Part shown: in pieces, positions 8,485-17,319 of the stretch
Layout of the letters: each line of letters begins with the position of its first letter
Position numbering within the stretch: position 1 is the stretch's first letter
Assembly (NCBI GenBank): GCA_029262455.1
Contig: JAJCZJ010000031.1
Location: 1 to 64,000 of the forward strand
DNA length: 64,000 nt
Direction: 5' to 3'
Source of the DNA: Deltaproteobacteria bacterium
GTDB lineage: Bacteria > Desulfobacterota > Binatia > HRBIN30 > CADEER01
Program-made: the position numbers and the translations under genes
Notes under the pieces: generated by a model
Told to the model about the DNA's origin: nothing
Databases searched by the model: none
What the model saw: only the letters and a program-made list of their open reading frames with translations

Positions 8485-10212
8485 TTACTTCGATCCGAAC
8501 TCGGCTCGCCTACGAGCGCGGACATCTTCCAGGACTTTCTCCGCGTACTCAAAGTCCGGATGCCTCGCCAACATGCGCTCGAGCTGCTCGATCGCGTCCG
8601 AATACCACTGATCGCGACGCACGTACACGACCTCGCGATCGCCCTGATCCGCCGGGTCCGTCGAAAAGCGGTACGAATAGATCGACCAACCGATTCGCTC
8701 GATCGGCTCATAACGCTCGAGCCATTCGAACCGTACACCTTCACGACGCGGGAACAGCGAGCTGCGTTGCAAGTAACTCGCTCCGATCAGGTACGTCGTG
8801 CCCGGCTCGGGTAGCACAGCATCTTCGAGTCGCGCCGTCGGCGCATCGATTCCGTAGTGGCTACGGTCGATCGGCTCAAAGGCGAACATCTTGACCTTGT
8901 CCGGTTGCTCGCGCTCCAAGTAACTCACGACATCGTAGTACGCTTGCCCCCATTCGATATTGGAATCGTCGAGGTACGCGATTCCGTCGTTTGGACCTCC
9001 GGCCAACTCATTGAAGAACGGCAGAAAGTGGGGTGCCATACGCACCGTGCCCGCTACCTGCCAAACACACAGCGCGATCAACACGCCACGCCTCATCAGG
9101 CTGCCGTCCAAACACCAACGGGCGAACCCCCCGGACAACAGGAACAGAAATGGGAACGCCGGCAAGATGTGACGCACTCCAATACTCGCACGCTGCCAGG
9201 CGCCTGCGGCATGGAAGGCAAAGATCGGAAGCAACAAGATCCACCAATGCGAACCGTTAGAAGGCCGGCGCAAACAGGCGACGGTGGCAGCCATCGCTGC
9301 GATCAGCACCGGGAGAGGTGTCTTCCAAAGCTGCGCCAGCAGGTAGTACGAATAGAAACCGTCGGCCGAGTAGTCGCCCCAAAGAAAGCCACGCCAGTGT
9401 GAGTTCGCGTCGGCGTGGATCAGACCCACACCGTGCCAGTACGAACCCAAACCGTGAGGATACTCAAATAGTACCTGCACCAAAGTGCCCCCAATGAGAA
9501 GGATCAATACTCCAGCAACCATCGCACGGCGGCGACTCACACTTCCGTTCCACACGAAGCCACACAGAATCATCGGAACAAGACCGGCGAAAACCAAGCC
9601 GGAGTATTTTGCGAGCAAACAGAGCCCGAGCGCGACACCTGCCCCAACGGTGTACGCAAGACTCCCCGATCGACCGAACTTCCACAGCCAGTAGATGGTC
9701 AGGGTGCCAAACGCCGCGAGCCCAGCGTCGGTATGTACGATCGCACCATGGGCGAGAAAATTCGGGCTCGTCGCATAAACGAGTCCGACAAAGAGCGCGG
9801 CGTTCGCTCCCCAAAGTTCCGTGGCCCAAACGAGCAGCACCAGGGCCAACAACGTCGCCACCGCGACCATCGGTAGCCGCCCACAAAAGACGACATCGGC
9901 TAGCCGCTCGCCGCTGCGCGCCAAAACAGCTTTGCCAAAGGCCCATTCGCGTGTCTCTCGCCAGCCAGGGTGAGAGCGCGGAGAGTCTAGCTGCATCCAC
10001 GACAACGGCACACCAGCGAGATACTTCATCAGCGGCGGGTGCTGCGGGTTCATCCGATAGTCGCCCGTCGCCACGTAGGAATACCCCGCCGGCAGATGGG
10101 TCACCTCGTCGCCGGTGATCGACATGTGTCGCGCACTGACAGTCGCCATGATCGCAAAGCCAACGATCAACAAAGCCCCGAGGATTTCACTCCGGCGACC
10201 ACCCAGGCCCAT
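8485..10212 (-). CDS. Glycosyltransferase family 39 (PMT/ArnT-like) membrane protein
   Basis: This 575-residue protein has about ten to twelve predicted membrane helices. The first extracytoplasmic loop holds ITGDEVTHLPAGYSY and MNPQHPPLMKYLAG, the acidic/HPP pattern of protein mannosyltransferase/ArnT-like enzymes. The soluble C-terminal third carries DDSNIEWGQAYYDV, often seen in this family. The ATG at 10212 overlaps the LysR stop (TGATG). Sharing a transcript with a LysR gene is unusual for an enzyme of this type. The acceptor is unknown. Confidence 0.8.
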   Translation of the reverse strand: MGLGGRRSEILGALLIVGFAIMATVSARHMSITGDEVTHLPAGYSYVATGDYRMNPQHPPLMKYLAGVPLSWMQLDSPRSHPGWRETREWAFGKAVLARSGERLADVVFCGRLPMVAVATLLALVLLVWATELWGANAALFVGLVYATSPNFLAHGAIVHTDAGLAAFGTLTIYWLWKFGRSGSLAYTVGAGVALGLCLLAKYSGLVFAGLVPMILCGFVWNGSVSRRRAMVAGVLILLIGGTLVQVLFEYPHGLGSYWHGVGLIHADANSHWRGFLWGDYSADGFYSYYLLAQLWKTPLPVLIAAMAATVACLRRPSNGSHWWILLLPIFAFHAAGAWQRASIGVRHILPAFPFLFLLSGGFARWCLDGSLMRRGVLIALCVWQVAGTVRMAPHFLPFFNELAGGPNDGIAYLDDSNIEWGQAYYDVVSYLEREQPDKVKMFAFEPIDRSHYGIDAPTARLEDAVLPEPGTTYLIGASYLQRSSLFPRREGVRFEWLERYEPIERIGWSIYSYRFSTDPADQGDREVVYVRRDQWYSDAIEQLERMLARHPDFEYAEKVLEDVRARRRAEFGSK

Positions 10213-11147
10213 CAGCTGGCCCCCGAGCTTTTGGTTGCCAGATCACGCGTCGCCAACTCTTCGATCGCCGCTTGTCGGAATGCACGGCAGGCGGCGTCGA
10301 CATAGGTGTCAGCAAGTTCGTTGAGCCAGATCACATCCGTCATCTCGCGTCGGCCAGCACGCAGAACCTTGAGACGTCGACGCGTCAAATGGGCATCGAC
10401 CAAGTAGCGCGGCACGACACCAACCCCAGCGTTCTTCAACACCAGATCCACCACCAAGTCGGTCGTCGCCGCCCAAACCGCGACACGATAGTCGGGCCGC
10501 TGCTTCGGCGCGTGATGCCGCAGCCAACGCTCGATCAGCGGTGCGCTCTGGTAGTAATCGATGATTGGCACCTCCGCTAGCGCCGCAACGTCGAACCCGT
10601 CGCGGAAAAACTTCTTCCCAGATACCAACACCAGCTCTTCTTCGAACAACTCCGTCGACGTGACCCTTGGCATCAGTTCGACCGGCGGACGAAAAGAGAT
10701 CGTAAAGTCCAGCCGATTGCGCTGCAACCGCCGATCGAGGTCGGCCTCCGGAGCAAACACCAAGCGCGATGAGACTTCCGGATAGCGCTGCGCGAACCCC
10801 GCCATCAACGCCGACAAGCGGGCGCGCGGAAAACCGAGGAACAGCCCGATTCGTACGACGCCTCGCGGAGACTCGTCGCGCGAAAGCACTTCTTGCATCG
10901 CCGCTCGAAGAGCAGCGTGATGCTCCCGCGTTGCCTGCCACAAACGCTCTCCCGCACTGGTCGGGACCATGCGTTTCCCAACCCGGCGAAACAACCGCGT
11001 ACCCAAGGCACGCTCCAAAGAAGCCAGCCCCTGGCTAACCGCTGAAGGAGTGCGATCGAGCGCCACCGCTGCCGCCGTCACACTGCCGTTCTCCGCAACC
11101 TCGAGAAATGCGCGCAACTTATTGAGATCCACATCGTTAAGTTTCAC
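10212..11147 (-). CDS. LysR-family transcriptional regulator
   Basis: This 311-residue regulator has the N-terminal winged helix-turn-helix (KLNDVDLNKLRAFLEVAE, then GSVTAAAVALDRTPSAVSQ). An effector-binding domain follows from about residue 90 (GVVRIGLFLGFPRARLSAL). The start is GTG at 11147, because the HTH alignment begins right there; no clear Shine-Dalgarno site is present. It is divergent from glyA, and a perfect 15-bp palindrome covers its start codon. Control of glyA and/or autoregulation is likely but inferred. Confidence 0.93.
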   Translation of the reverse strand: MKLNDVDLNKLRAFLEVAENGSVTAAAVALDRTPSAVSQGLASLERALGTRLFRRVGKRMVPTSAGERLWQATREHHAALRAAMQEVLSRDESPRGVVRIGLFLGFPRARLSALMAGFAQRYPEVSSRLVFAPEADLDRRLQRNRLDFTISFRPPVELMPRVTSTELFEEELVLVSGKKFFRDGFDVAALAEVPIIDYYQSAPLIERWLRHHAPKQRPDYRVAVWAATTDLVVDLVLKNAGVGVVPRYLVDAHLTRRRLKVLRAGRREMTDVIWLNELADTYVDAACRAFRQAAIEELATRDLATKSSGAS

Positions 11148-11173
11148 TTAATCAAAGTACTAAATCACTTAAC
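11136..11173. promoter_or_regulatory. Operator-like palindromes between lysR and glyA
   Basis: TTAAGT-TTC-ACTTAA (11137-11151) is a perfect palindrome overlapping the LysR GTG start. A wider pair GTTAAG (11136-11141) and CTTAAC (11168-11173) surrounds it. This AT-rich patch differs from the GC-rich surroundings. LysR sites are typically interrupted AT-rich dyads, so autoregulatory binding here is plausible. Confidence 0.5.
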
Positions 11174-11224
11174 TTTACTTATCAATGATTCTGTTGCAAT
11201 CTGCTGACTTCCCAAAAAACCCAG

Positions 11225-11260
11225 CCGCCAGAAAAAGGGCTCGACACCACGCCCTGGCGG
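11225..11260 (+). promoter_or_regulatory. Bulged hairpin in the glyA leader
   Basis: CCGCC-(agaaaa)-AGGGC pairs with GCCCT-GGCGG around a 10-base loop (11225-11260), just before the glyA ribosome-binding site at 11273-11280. No known riboswitch class could be matched by eye. It may be a protein- or ligand-binding leader element or a 5' stabiliser. Confidence 0.35.
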
Positions 11261-11290
11261 ACGACAGCGCCCGCAGGAGGATTCGACAGG

Positions 11291-12550
11291 ATGGATGAAC
11301 ATCGCGAGCTTCTAGCTAAAAACGACCCTGATCTGTTTGCCGCACTCATCGGCGAAGAATCGCGACAGCGCCGCGGGGTCGAGCTCATCCCGTCGGAAAA
11401 CTACACCTACCCGGAAGTGCTAGCCGCGCTCGGTTCGGTATTCACCAATAAGTACGCCGAAGGCTACCCGGGCCGGCGTTACTACGGTGGACAAGAATAC
11501 ACCGATGTCATCGAGAATCTCGCCCGCAAGCGCGCCTGTGAAGTCTTCCGCGCAGAGCACGCCAACGTGCAGCCGCTTTCGGGCTCGCCGATGAACCAAG
11601 CCGCCTACCTCGCGTTTCTCGAACCAGGCGACACGGTGTTGGCGATGGACCTCTCGCACGGCGGTCACCTCACCCACGGGGCGCCGGTGTCGCACATGGG
11701 TCGCATCTTCAACTTCGTCCGATACAAAACCAATCCGGACGACGAGGGACGCATCGACTTCGCCGAAGTGCGCAAGATGGCGCTCGAGGCGAAGCCGAAG
11801 ATCGTCCTCTGCGGATACACTTCGTACCCACGCGACTACGACTACGACGAGTTCAAGAAGATCGCAGACGAAGTCGGCGCGTTGACCATGGCGGACGTGT
11901 CGCACATCGGCGGACTGATCGCCGGGGACGCCATGCGCAATCCGATGGACTACGGATTCGACATGATGACGACGACCACGCACAAGAGCTTGCGCGGTCC
12001 ACGCGGTGGCATGATCCTGTGCAAGAAGGAGCATGCGGCGAAGATCGACAAGTCAGTATTCCCGGGACTGCAAGGTGGACCGCACATGAACACTGTCGCG
12101 GCTGTCGCCTACACCCTAAAGGAAGCAGCAGGAGACGGATTCAAGGAGTACGCAAAAAACGTTCTGACCAACGCCAAGACCCTAGCTGGCAAGTTGATGG
12201 ACGAAGGCGGCAAGCTGGTCACCGGCGGCACCGACAATCACATGATGGTCCTCAACACCGTCGAGAGTGTCGGCATTGACGGCAAGGTGGCGGAGAAACT
12301 GCTCGACGAGGTGTCGATCACGACGAACAAACAGATCATCCCCGACGATCCCAACCCACCACTACGCCCAAGCGGCATCCGCATCGGGACTCCGGCAGCA
12401 ACGACACGTGGCATGGGCGAAAAGGAAATGGAGCAGCTCGGCGGGTGGATCATGGAAACCCTACGCAACAAAGACGACGAAGCCTTCCTCGCCAAGCGGA
12501 AAGCCGAGGTGGAAGAGTTCTGCGGCAAGTATCCCGTCCCGGGCATTTAG
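11291..12550 (+). CDS. glyA: Serine hydroxymethyltransferase
   Basis: This 419-residue PLP enzyme interconverts serine and glycine with tetrahydrofolate, supplying one-carbon units in the cytosol. Family landmarks are all present: LIPSENYTYPEV, the TNKYAEGYPGRRYYGG block, the PLP loop GSPMNQAAYLAF, ADVSHIGGLIAG, and the Schiff-base lysine in TTTTHKSLRGPRGG. The length is standard. GCAGGAGG at 11273-11280 precedes the ATG by ten bases. The gene is divergent from the LysR regulator and behind a structured leader, so control by that regulator or by the leader is possible. Confidence 0.98.
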   Translation: MDEHRELLAKNDPDLFAALIGEESRQRRGVELIPSENYTYPEVLAALGSVFTNKYAEGYPGRRYYGGQEYTDVIENLARKRACEVFRAEHANVQPLSGSPMNQAAYLAFLEPGDTVLAMDLSHGGHLTHGAPVSHMGRIFNFVRYKTNPDDEGRIDFAEVRKMALEAKPKIVLCGYTSYPRDYDYDEFKKIADEVGALTMADVSHIGGLIAGDAMRNPMDYGFDMMTTTTHKSLRGPRGGMILCKKEHAAKIDKSVFPGLQGGPHMNTVAAVAYTLKEAAGDGFKEYAKNVLTNAKTLAGKLMDEGGKLVTGGTDNHMMVLNTVESVGIDGKVAEKLLDEVSITTNKQIIPDDPNPPLRPSGIRIGTPAATTRGMGEKEMEQLGGWIMETLRNKDDEAFLAKRKAEVEEFCGKYPVPGI

Positions 12551-12586
12551 CAGCCCGCAGGCTCCGCCAATTTTTCAGAGCTGGCG

Positions 12587-12600
12587 CCGCACTAGTGCGG
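12587..12600. terminator. 14-bp perfect palindrome after glyA
   Basis: CCGCACTAGTGCGG at 12587-12600 is self-complementary and sits 37 bases after the glyA stop, between glyA and the convergent protease gene. There is no T-run, so terminator activity is uncertain. Confidence 0.35.
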
Positions 12601-12729
12601 ATAGGTGGGCGTTAGTCGCGGGCGTTTCCAAATCGATTGTTCGAAATCTAGTTGCCCGCGTGCGAGGCACCTCAGATCCCAAATACGAGACCCCACTCGC
12701 GGCTAACACTCTGTCGCATCCATCATTCA

Positions 12730-15700
12730 TCATGGGCATCCGCAGCCTGGGCACACGGTGACGGCCCCCTCGTTGACGTAGGCGCCCATGGCTCGACCGT
12801 CCAGGTCAGACACACGTGGTCGCTCAACAGGAATTCGGTACACGTTGGGCTGGGCCGATGGTCCAATCTTCGTAACACACGAAACGACAGGCCCGTCCGG
12901 TACACTCGCTACGGGTAGCGCCAGGTCCTCATCAAAGACCAACAACCTAACCCGGGTAAAGCCTGTCGGAGCCGGCTCTGCCGGTTCGAAGGCCCCCAAT
13001 TGCAGGCCAGAAAGGCCTGGCGCAAGAGAACAGTCCTGATCTGGGTCCGCGATACTGATCACCGAATCCTCCAGCAACAAGTCGGCCTGGATCGCAGCGA
13101 CATTCCCTTGGCCTCCGGACGTCGAAATCGCGAGCGATGGCGATCCGCCCTTGATGCCTTGGATGTCTGCCGCATCAATCATAACTGGAGGGTCTTGGCT
13201 GATCGTCGTGCACCTGCAGCCTCCTACTCCTGCATTATTGAGTCCGACAATGAGTTCCGGCACGGAGACATCGCCGCTCCGGTTCGGATCAAACCCCGGA
13301 CAGGCGCTCAAGTCGGAATCCCCATTCGCAATATTGACACCGCTAATCAGTTCGCTGATGTGTACCGCCCCATCGTTGTTGCAGTCACCAGTGCAATCGA
13401 AGTCGCCGTATCGCATCCGGAAGGCCTGGAGGTAGCTACCAGCTATCACCAAGTCGAGCCCCCCGTCGGCATCCACGTTCAATTGACGAATCGCCAAAGC
13501 TCCCTGCGGCCCGTAGAAGTTGTGGGGCGGGCTCCGCACGAAGGAACCTGTCCCGTCGTTGAGAAAGACTGCATGAACAACTTGGCGTGACTCAAACTCA
13601 AGACGGACGATGTCGCGATCTCCATCCAAGTCCACATCGATGAGATCGAAGGAACGCAACGTACCAATAGTGTGGCCTGGGAGTAAGGGAGTAGCAGTGC
13701 CTGGGATCGAGACGGCTGGCGCGGTGAACGATCCCGTTCCGTCGTTGATCCGGACTGTCATCCCAGTTTCAAGATCCAAGAAAACCATATCGGCGTAGCC
13801 ATCGCCGTTGACATCACCGACGGCTCGATAATCAGCCGCGTCGACGGCAGCAGTATTGGAAAAGTTTCCCGTTCCGTCGTTCATACCGATTCCGGCGTCG
13901 ACGATGAGATCCAGGTCTCCGTCCAGATCAAGATCAGCGAGGTCTGTCGTACACAACAGTGGGCAAGGGCCGGAGTTCCACCAAGGTGCGCTAGTAGGGC
14001 CAGTGTCGACGAAGTTGATTCCGTCGCCTGAGTTCACCAAGACCTGCCCCACTGGCACGAGTAGGTCGAGATCCGAATCCCCATCGATATCGCCGATAGC
14101 AATTTTGTTATTGGCGTCAGGCGTGGCCGGGATCGTGTGGTCTGTGTAACCACCCGTCGAATCGCTGATCACCGTATACGAAAAATTTGGGCTCAGGACT
14201 AGATCCTGTCTGCCATCACCATTCAGATCCGCCGCCCCGACGAACGTACACCCCTCCGATCTCAGCGGAAGAGAAGTCTCATCGACCGTGAACTTCCCCG
14301 AGCCGTCATTCTTCCAAAGTCTCGTAAAAGGTATGCCGCACACGACCAAGTCGTTGTCCCCATCTCGGTCAAAGTCGATCGCCGCAAGAGATACAGGTTG
14401 TTCAAGCGGGTTACTGTTTACAAATGCCCCCGGTATCGCGTCGTACGGTCGGCGGTGTACGCGACGTCGATCAATCGCAAGTCCCCCACCCGAGTCCGCG
14501 ACTTGCAGCTCGAGGGTATAGGAGTCTTCCGGGAGCTCGAACACGTTCCAATCCACAGTTGCGGGAGGATCTCCAAACGTACTTCCCAAACCCGTCCACG
14601 AGGTTGTGCCCTCCTTGCGGTATCGAAGGCTCCAGCCCTCAATGGACCCCACCCCTGCGATCGCGTCAATGCCCACCACCTCGTCGCAAAACACAGATCC
14701 TTCGTGATCGATTCCTGTCAGGTGAGCCCCTGGCATCGGCGGTAGCTGAAGCGATGCTAAAGCATTCAATCGGCCAAAGCCGAAGTGCTCATCCCAACCC
14801 GTCACCCCCGCGTCGTCCGCCCCCATCCTGAGAGCCGTCCTCACCTGCTCGACCGTCAGCGAAGGATATTGGGAGAGCAGGAGCGCCACAGTGCCCGCAA
14901 CATGAGGCGCGGCCATCGACGTTCCCTCGATCCTCAGATACTCGCCCCCCACGACCGAAGGGTGCGCTTCAGAAATGCCATTGAGACATTGCCCGGAAGG
15001 ACAATCCTCATTGACACGACAAGGAACAGAGGCGTGGTCAACGCACTCGAGGGAGAACAGGGCGGAAAGAATCGTACTACGGTCAGGAGGAAGGCTACCA
15101 CCGGGCGCTGCCACGTCTACGCCTGAGCCAAAGCTTGAAAAGTCTGCCACCGCATCGGTCTCGGTGGAAGCAGCCACAACAATGCTCTGGGCAAGATTCT
15201 GAGGTGGCTGGGCGGCGAAGTTCGTCGAGAGATTTCCCGCCGCGACCACGAAGACTACTCCATTGGCGTAGCTATATTGCACGGCAAGCGCGAGGCTCGG
15301 GCAAAAGTCGACGACGTGGATATACCCCCAACTGTTGTTGCTTACGTCTGCTCCCATATCCGTCTGGTACAACAACGCGTCCGTGATGTCCGCGCACGAG
15401 GTCAGCGAAGAAAGGCCCTTGAGCGGCATGATCTGAGCATTCGGGGAGACGCCTGCGATTCCCATCGAGTTATTCGCGACGGCCGCGATCGTGCCCGCCA
15501 CATGCGTACCGTGAGAATCGTCGTCCTTTGGGTCGTTGTCATCAGAGGCAAAGTCCCAACCGCGCAAGTCGTCGACGTAGCCGTTCGCGTCGTCGTCGAT
15601 TCCGTTGAAGTCTGTAGCATCGACCACACCGTTCGAGTTGAGGTCTTCGCCGGCATTGATCCAAATATTCGCCGCCAAATCCGGGTGCGTGTAATCGACC

Positions 15701-16494
15701 CCCGTGTCCAAGACTGCTACCACGATGCCTGATCCCGGGTCTGCTTCTGCATCCGGAAAAAGATCCCATGCCTCCAATGCCTGAATCTGCCGCAAACCCC
15801 AGAGGTCCGGGAAGGTCTGGCCCCAAGCCCCTTCACTCCAGTTGATATCGTCTACCGTGACAAACTCATCGTCGGGCACGTAAGACACCGCGGGCAGCGC
15901 CGCATATTTGACCGCACCGACGTAGTTCGGATGGGCAAACTCGACATGGGGATCCGCCGCAAGGTCTCGAGCGGCAGCGAGGGTGTCTTCCTCGGCGACC
16001 TTGAACAAATAAAGCTGCGATAAATCCGGCACGACCGCACTTCGCGGTGCCCTTTGTGCCCGAGCTGCAAACTTGGATCGCATTTCGTTTACGTGCGCGT
16101 TCCATCGATCCGTCGGCTGCATCGAAAGGGATCGCGCTCCAGCACGGTTTGTATTCTTCCAACGTCCAATCGGCTCCACCTCTGGCCGATATCTCTCGAG
16201 GAGAGATCGGAGACCAGCGCGTGCGGACTCAGATTCTAGTGCGCTTTGATCGGCCACACTTGATGAAACTGCGCGACCAACCGTCGTCGCCAGGTCGGTT
16301 GGAAGGACCCCGGGCTTTAGCATCACAACGACTTCTCCGGGCACATACTTCGGGGCATCCGTACTTGGCGTGAGCCCGGCCGGTAAAGGTGACCCCACTC
16401 CGGGGAACGCAACTTGGGCGGCGGCCGCACCGACAAGTGAGACTAGGCACAACAAGCTCGGCAAGACCGCCCAGGTGAAGTGTAGAAGCCTCAT
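12730..16494 (-). CDS. Secreted subtilisin-family (S8) protease with FG-GAP, dockerin-like and cohesin-like regions
   Basis: This protein has 1254 residues from ATG 16494, where a signal peptide begins (MRLLHFTWAVLPSLL). Domains in order: an inhibitor-like prodomain; the S8 catalytic domain with Asp in VLDTGVDYTHPDL, His in DDSHGTHVAGTIAA and Ser in GTSMAAPHVAGTVALLL; a linker; repeated FG-GAP/VCBS units (LNGDGRQDLVLS, DIDGDSDLDLLVPV and others); and a paired EF-hand dockerin-like module (DCNNDGAVHISE and DPNRSGDVSVPE). A final beta-rich segment of about 150 residues resembles a cohesin-like domain (weak). It ends in CPGCGCP. All three triad residues are present, so it should be active outside the cell. 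Confidence 0.92.
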   Translation of the reverse strand: MRLLHFTWAVLPSLLCLVSLVGAAAAQVAFPGVGSPLPAGLTPSTDAPKYVPGEVVVMLKPGVLPTDLATTVGRAVSSSVADQSALESESARAGLRSLLERYRPEVEPIGRWKNTNRAGARSLSMQPTDRWNAHVNEMRSKFAARAQRAPRSAVVPDLSQLYLFKVAEEDTLAAARDLAADPHVEFAHPNYVGAVKYAALPAVSYVPDDEFVTVDDINWSEGAWGQTFPDLWGLRQIQALEAWDLFPDAEADPGSGIVVAVLDTGVDYTHPDLAANIWINAGEDLNSNGVVDATDFNGIDDDANGYVDDLRGWDFASDDNDPKDDDSHGTHVAGTIAAVANNSMGIAGVSPNAQIMPLKGLSSLTSCADITDALLYQTDMGADVSNNSWGYIHVVDFCPSLALAVQYSYANGVVFVVAAGNLSTNFAAQPPQNLAQSIVVAASTETDAVADFSSFGSGVDVAAPGGSLPPDRSTILSALFSLECVDHASVPCRVNEDCPSGQCLNGISEAHPSVVGGEYLRIEGTSMAAPHVAGTVALLLSQYPSLTVEQVRTALRMGADDAGVTGWDEHFGFGRLNALASLQLPPMPGAHLTGIDHEGSVFCDEVVGIDAIAGVGSIEGWSLRYRKEGTTSWTGLGSTFGDPPATVDWNVFELPEDSYTLELQVADSGGGLAIDRRRVHRRPYDAIPGAFVNSNPLEQPVSLAAIDFDRDGDNDLVVCGIPFTRLWKNDGSGKFTVDETSLPLRSEGCTFVGAADLNGDGRQDLVLSPNFSYTVISDSTGGYTDHTIPATPDANNKIAIGDIDGDSDLDLLVPVGQVLVNSGDGINFVDTGPTSAPWWNSGPCPLLCTTDLADLDLDGDLDLIVDAGIGMNDGTGNFSNTAAVDAADYRAVGDVNGDGYADMVFLDLETGMTVRINDGTGSFTAPAVSIPGTATPLLPGHTIGTLRSFDLIDVDLDGDRDIVRLEFESRQVVHAVFLNDGTGSFVRSPPHNFYGPQGALAIRQLNVDADGGLDLVIAGSYLQAFRMRYGDFDCTGDCNNDGAVHISELISGVNIANGDSDLSACPGFDPNRSGDVSVPELIVGLNNAGVGGCRCTTISQDPPVMIDAADIQGIKGGSPSLAISTSGGQGNVAAIQADLLLEDSVISIADPDQDCSLAPGLSGLQLGAFEPAEPAPTGFTRVRLLVFDEDLALPVASVPDGPVVSCVTKIGPSAQPNVYRIPVERPRVSDLDGRAMGAYVNEGAVTVCPGCGCP

Positions 16495-16684
16495 AATCTC
16501 ACGATTCTCCCGTCCGGGGCGGCTCGTACATCGTGCGCCCCCTTTGTAAAAACGCAAAGCAAAGGGCAATCTCGAAGGCAAAGCCTATCGAGGCACTGTC
16601 GGCTTCGTCAAGTGCTTTAGTTGACTCGTGGGTGATGTGAGAGTTGCCAGGTCATGTGACCAGGTAGTCCAACGTTGATGTCAC

Positions 16685-17269
16685 CTACGGCATTGGCGTC
16701 CGCCCCAGAATATAAAACGCGACGTAACCCGCAGTCTGCAAACCCACCAGCAACGCCAACGCCGCCCGAACCGGGATCGACTTCGATCGTCGCACCAAGA
16801 ATACCGCTGCCACGAGTACGGCAATCACTTCAATCCCAGCCCCGACGGCACCGTAGTGCGCCGGGTCCCAGTACGACACCGGGCTCTCGAAGCGAAACGA
16901 TGACATCGGCAAAAAGTGGCGATGCGCATCGTCGTTGTGCAGCGGCAGGTCGACGAGGAGGTGGATAATCCAACTCGCGGCGAATGCTGCCGCCCCCTGC
17001 CACGCGCGCCAAACCGCCAGCGCACCCATCAGCAGCGCGATGGGTATCGAGTTGAACGCGTCAAAGAACAACTGCCACTCCGCTCGGAAATACAGATCCG
17101 TCCAAAGCTGCCTCTCTGAAGCACCCACCACCAAGCGCTGGTAGAGGTAGAAGCCGAACATTGGCAGGTCCGCGAACACCGCCCCAATCGCGATCTGCCA
17201 TCCGCAACCGCGCCAGGCGCCGTTCTGCAGTCCAGCGAGGCTCAAGACCAAGTGACTAGGAGTATTCAC
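16685..17269 (-). CDS. Membrane metal-dependent hydrolase-like protein (YdjM/DUF457-type)
   Basis: This 194-residue protein has about four membrane helices. It begins MNTPSHLVLSLAG and has HLLVDLPLHNDDAHRHF near residue 110. Together these give the N-terminal THxxxG-like and HxxxD...H patterns of the YdjM/LexA-binding inner-membrane hydrolase family. The reaction is not known for the family. It stands alone, divergent from the metallopeptidase gene at 17320. Confidence 0.55.
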   Translation of the reverse strand: MNTPSHLVLSLAGLQNGAWRGCGWQIAIGAVFADLPMFGFYLYQRLVVGASERQLWTDLYFRAEWQLFFDAFNSIPIALLMGALAVWRAWQGAAAFAASWIIHLLVDLPLHNDDAHRHFLPMSSFRFESPVSYWDPAHYGAVGAGIEVIAVLVAAVFLVRRSKSIPVRAALALLVGLQTAGYVAFYILGRTPMP

Positions 17270-17319
17270 GGCGTTCTCCGAAATATCGTATCGGCCCAGA
17301 AAGTGCGAAGGACCTCTGC

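Noticed and set aside
11225..11260. Known riboswitch upstream of glyA
   Set aside because: No conserved core of a glycine, SAM, SAH or THF class could be matched by eye, so it is listed only as a hairpin.
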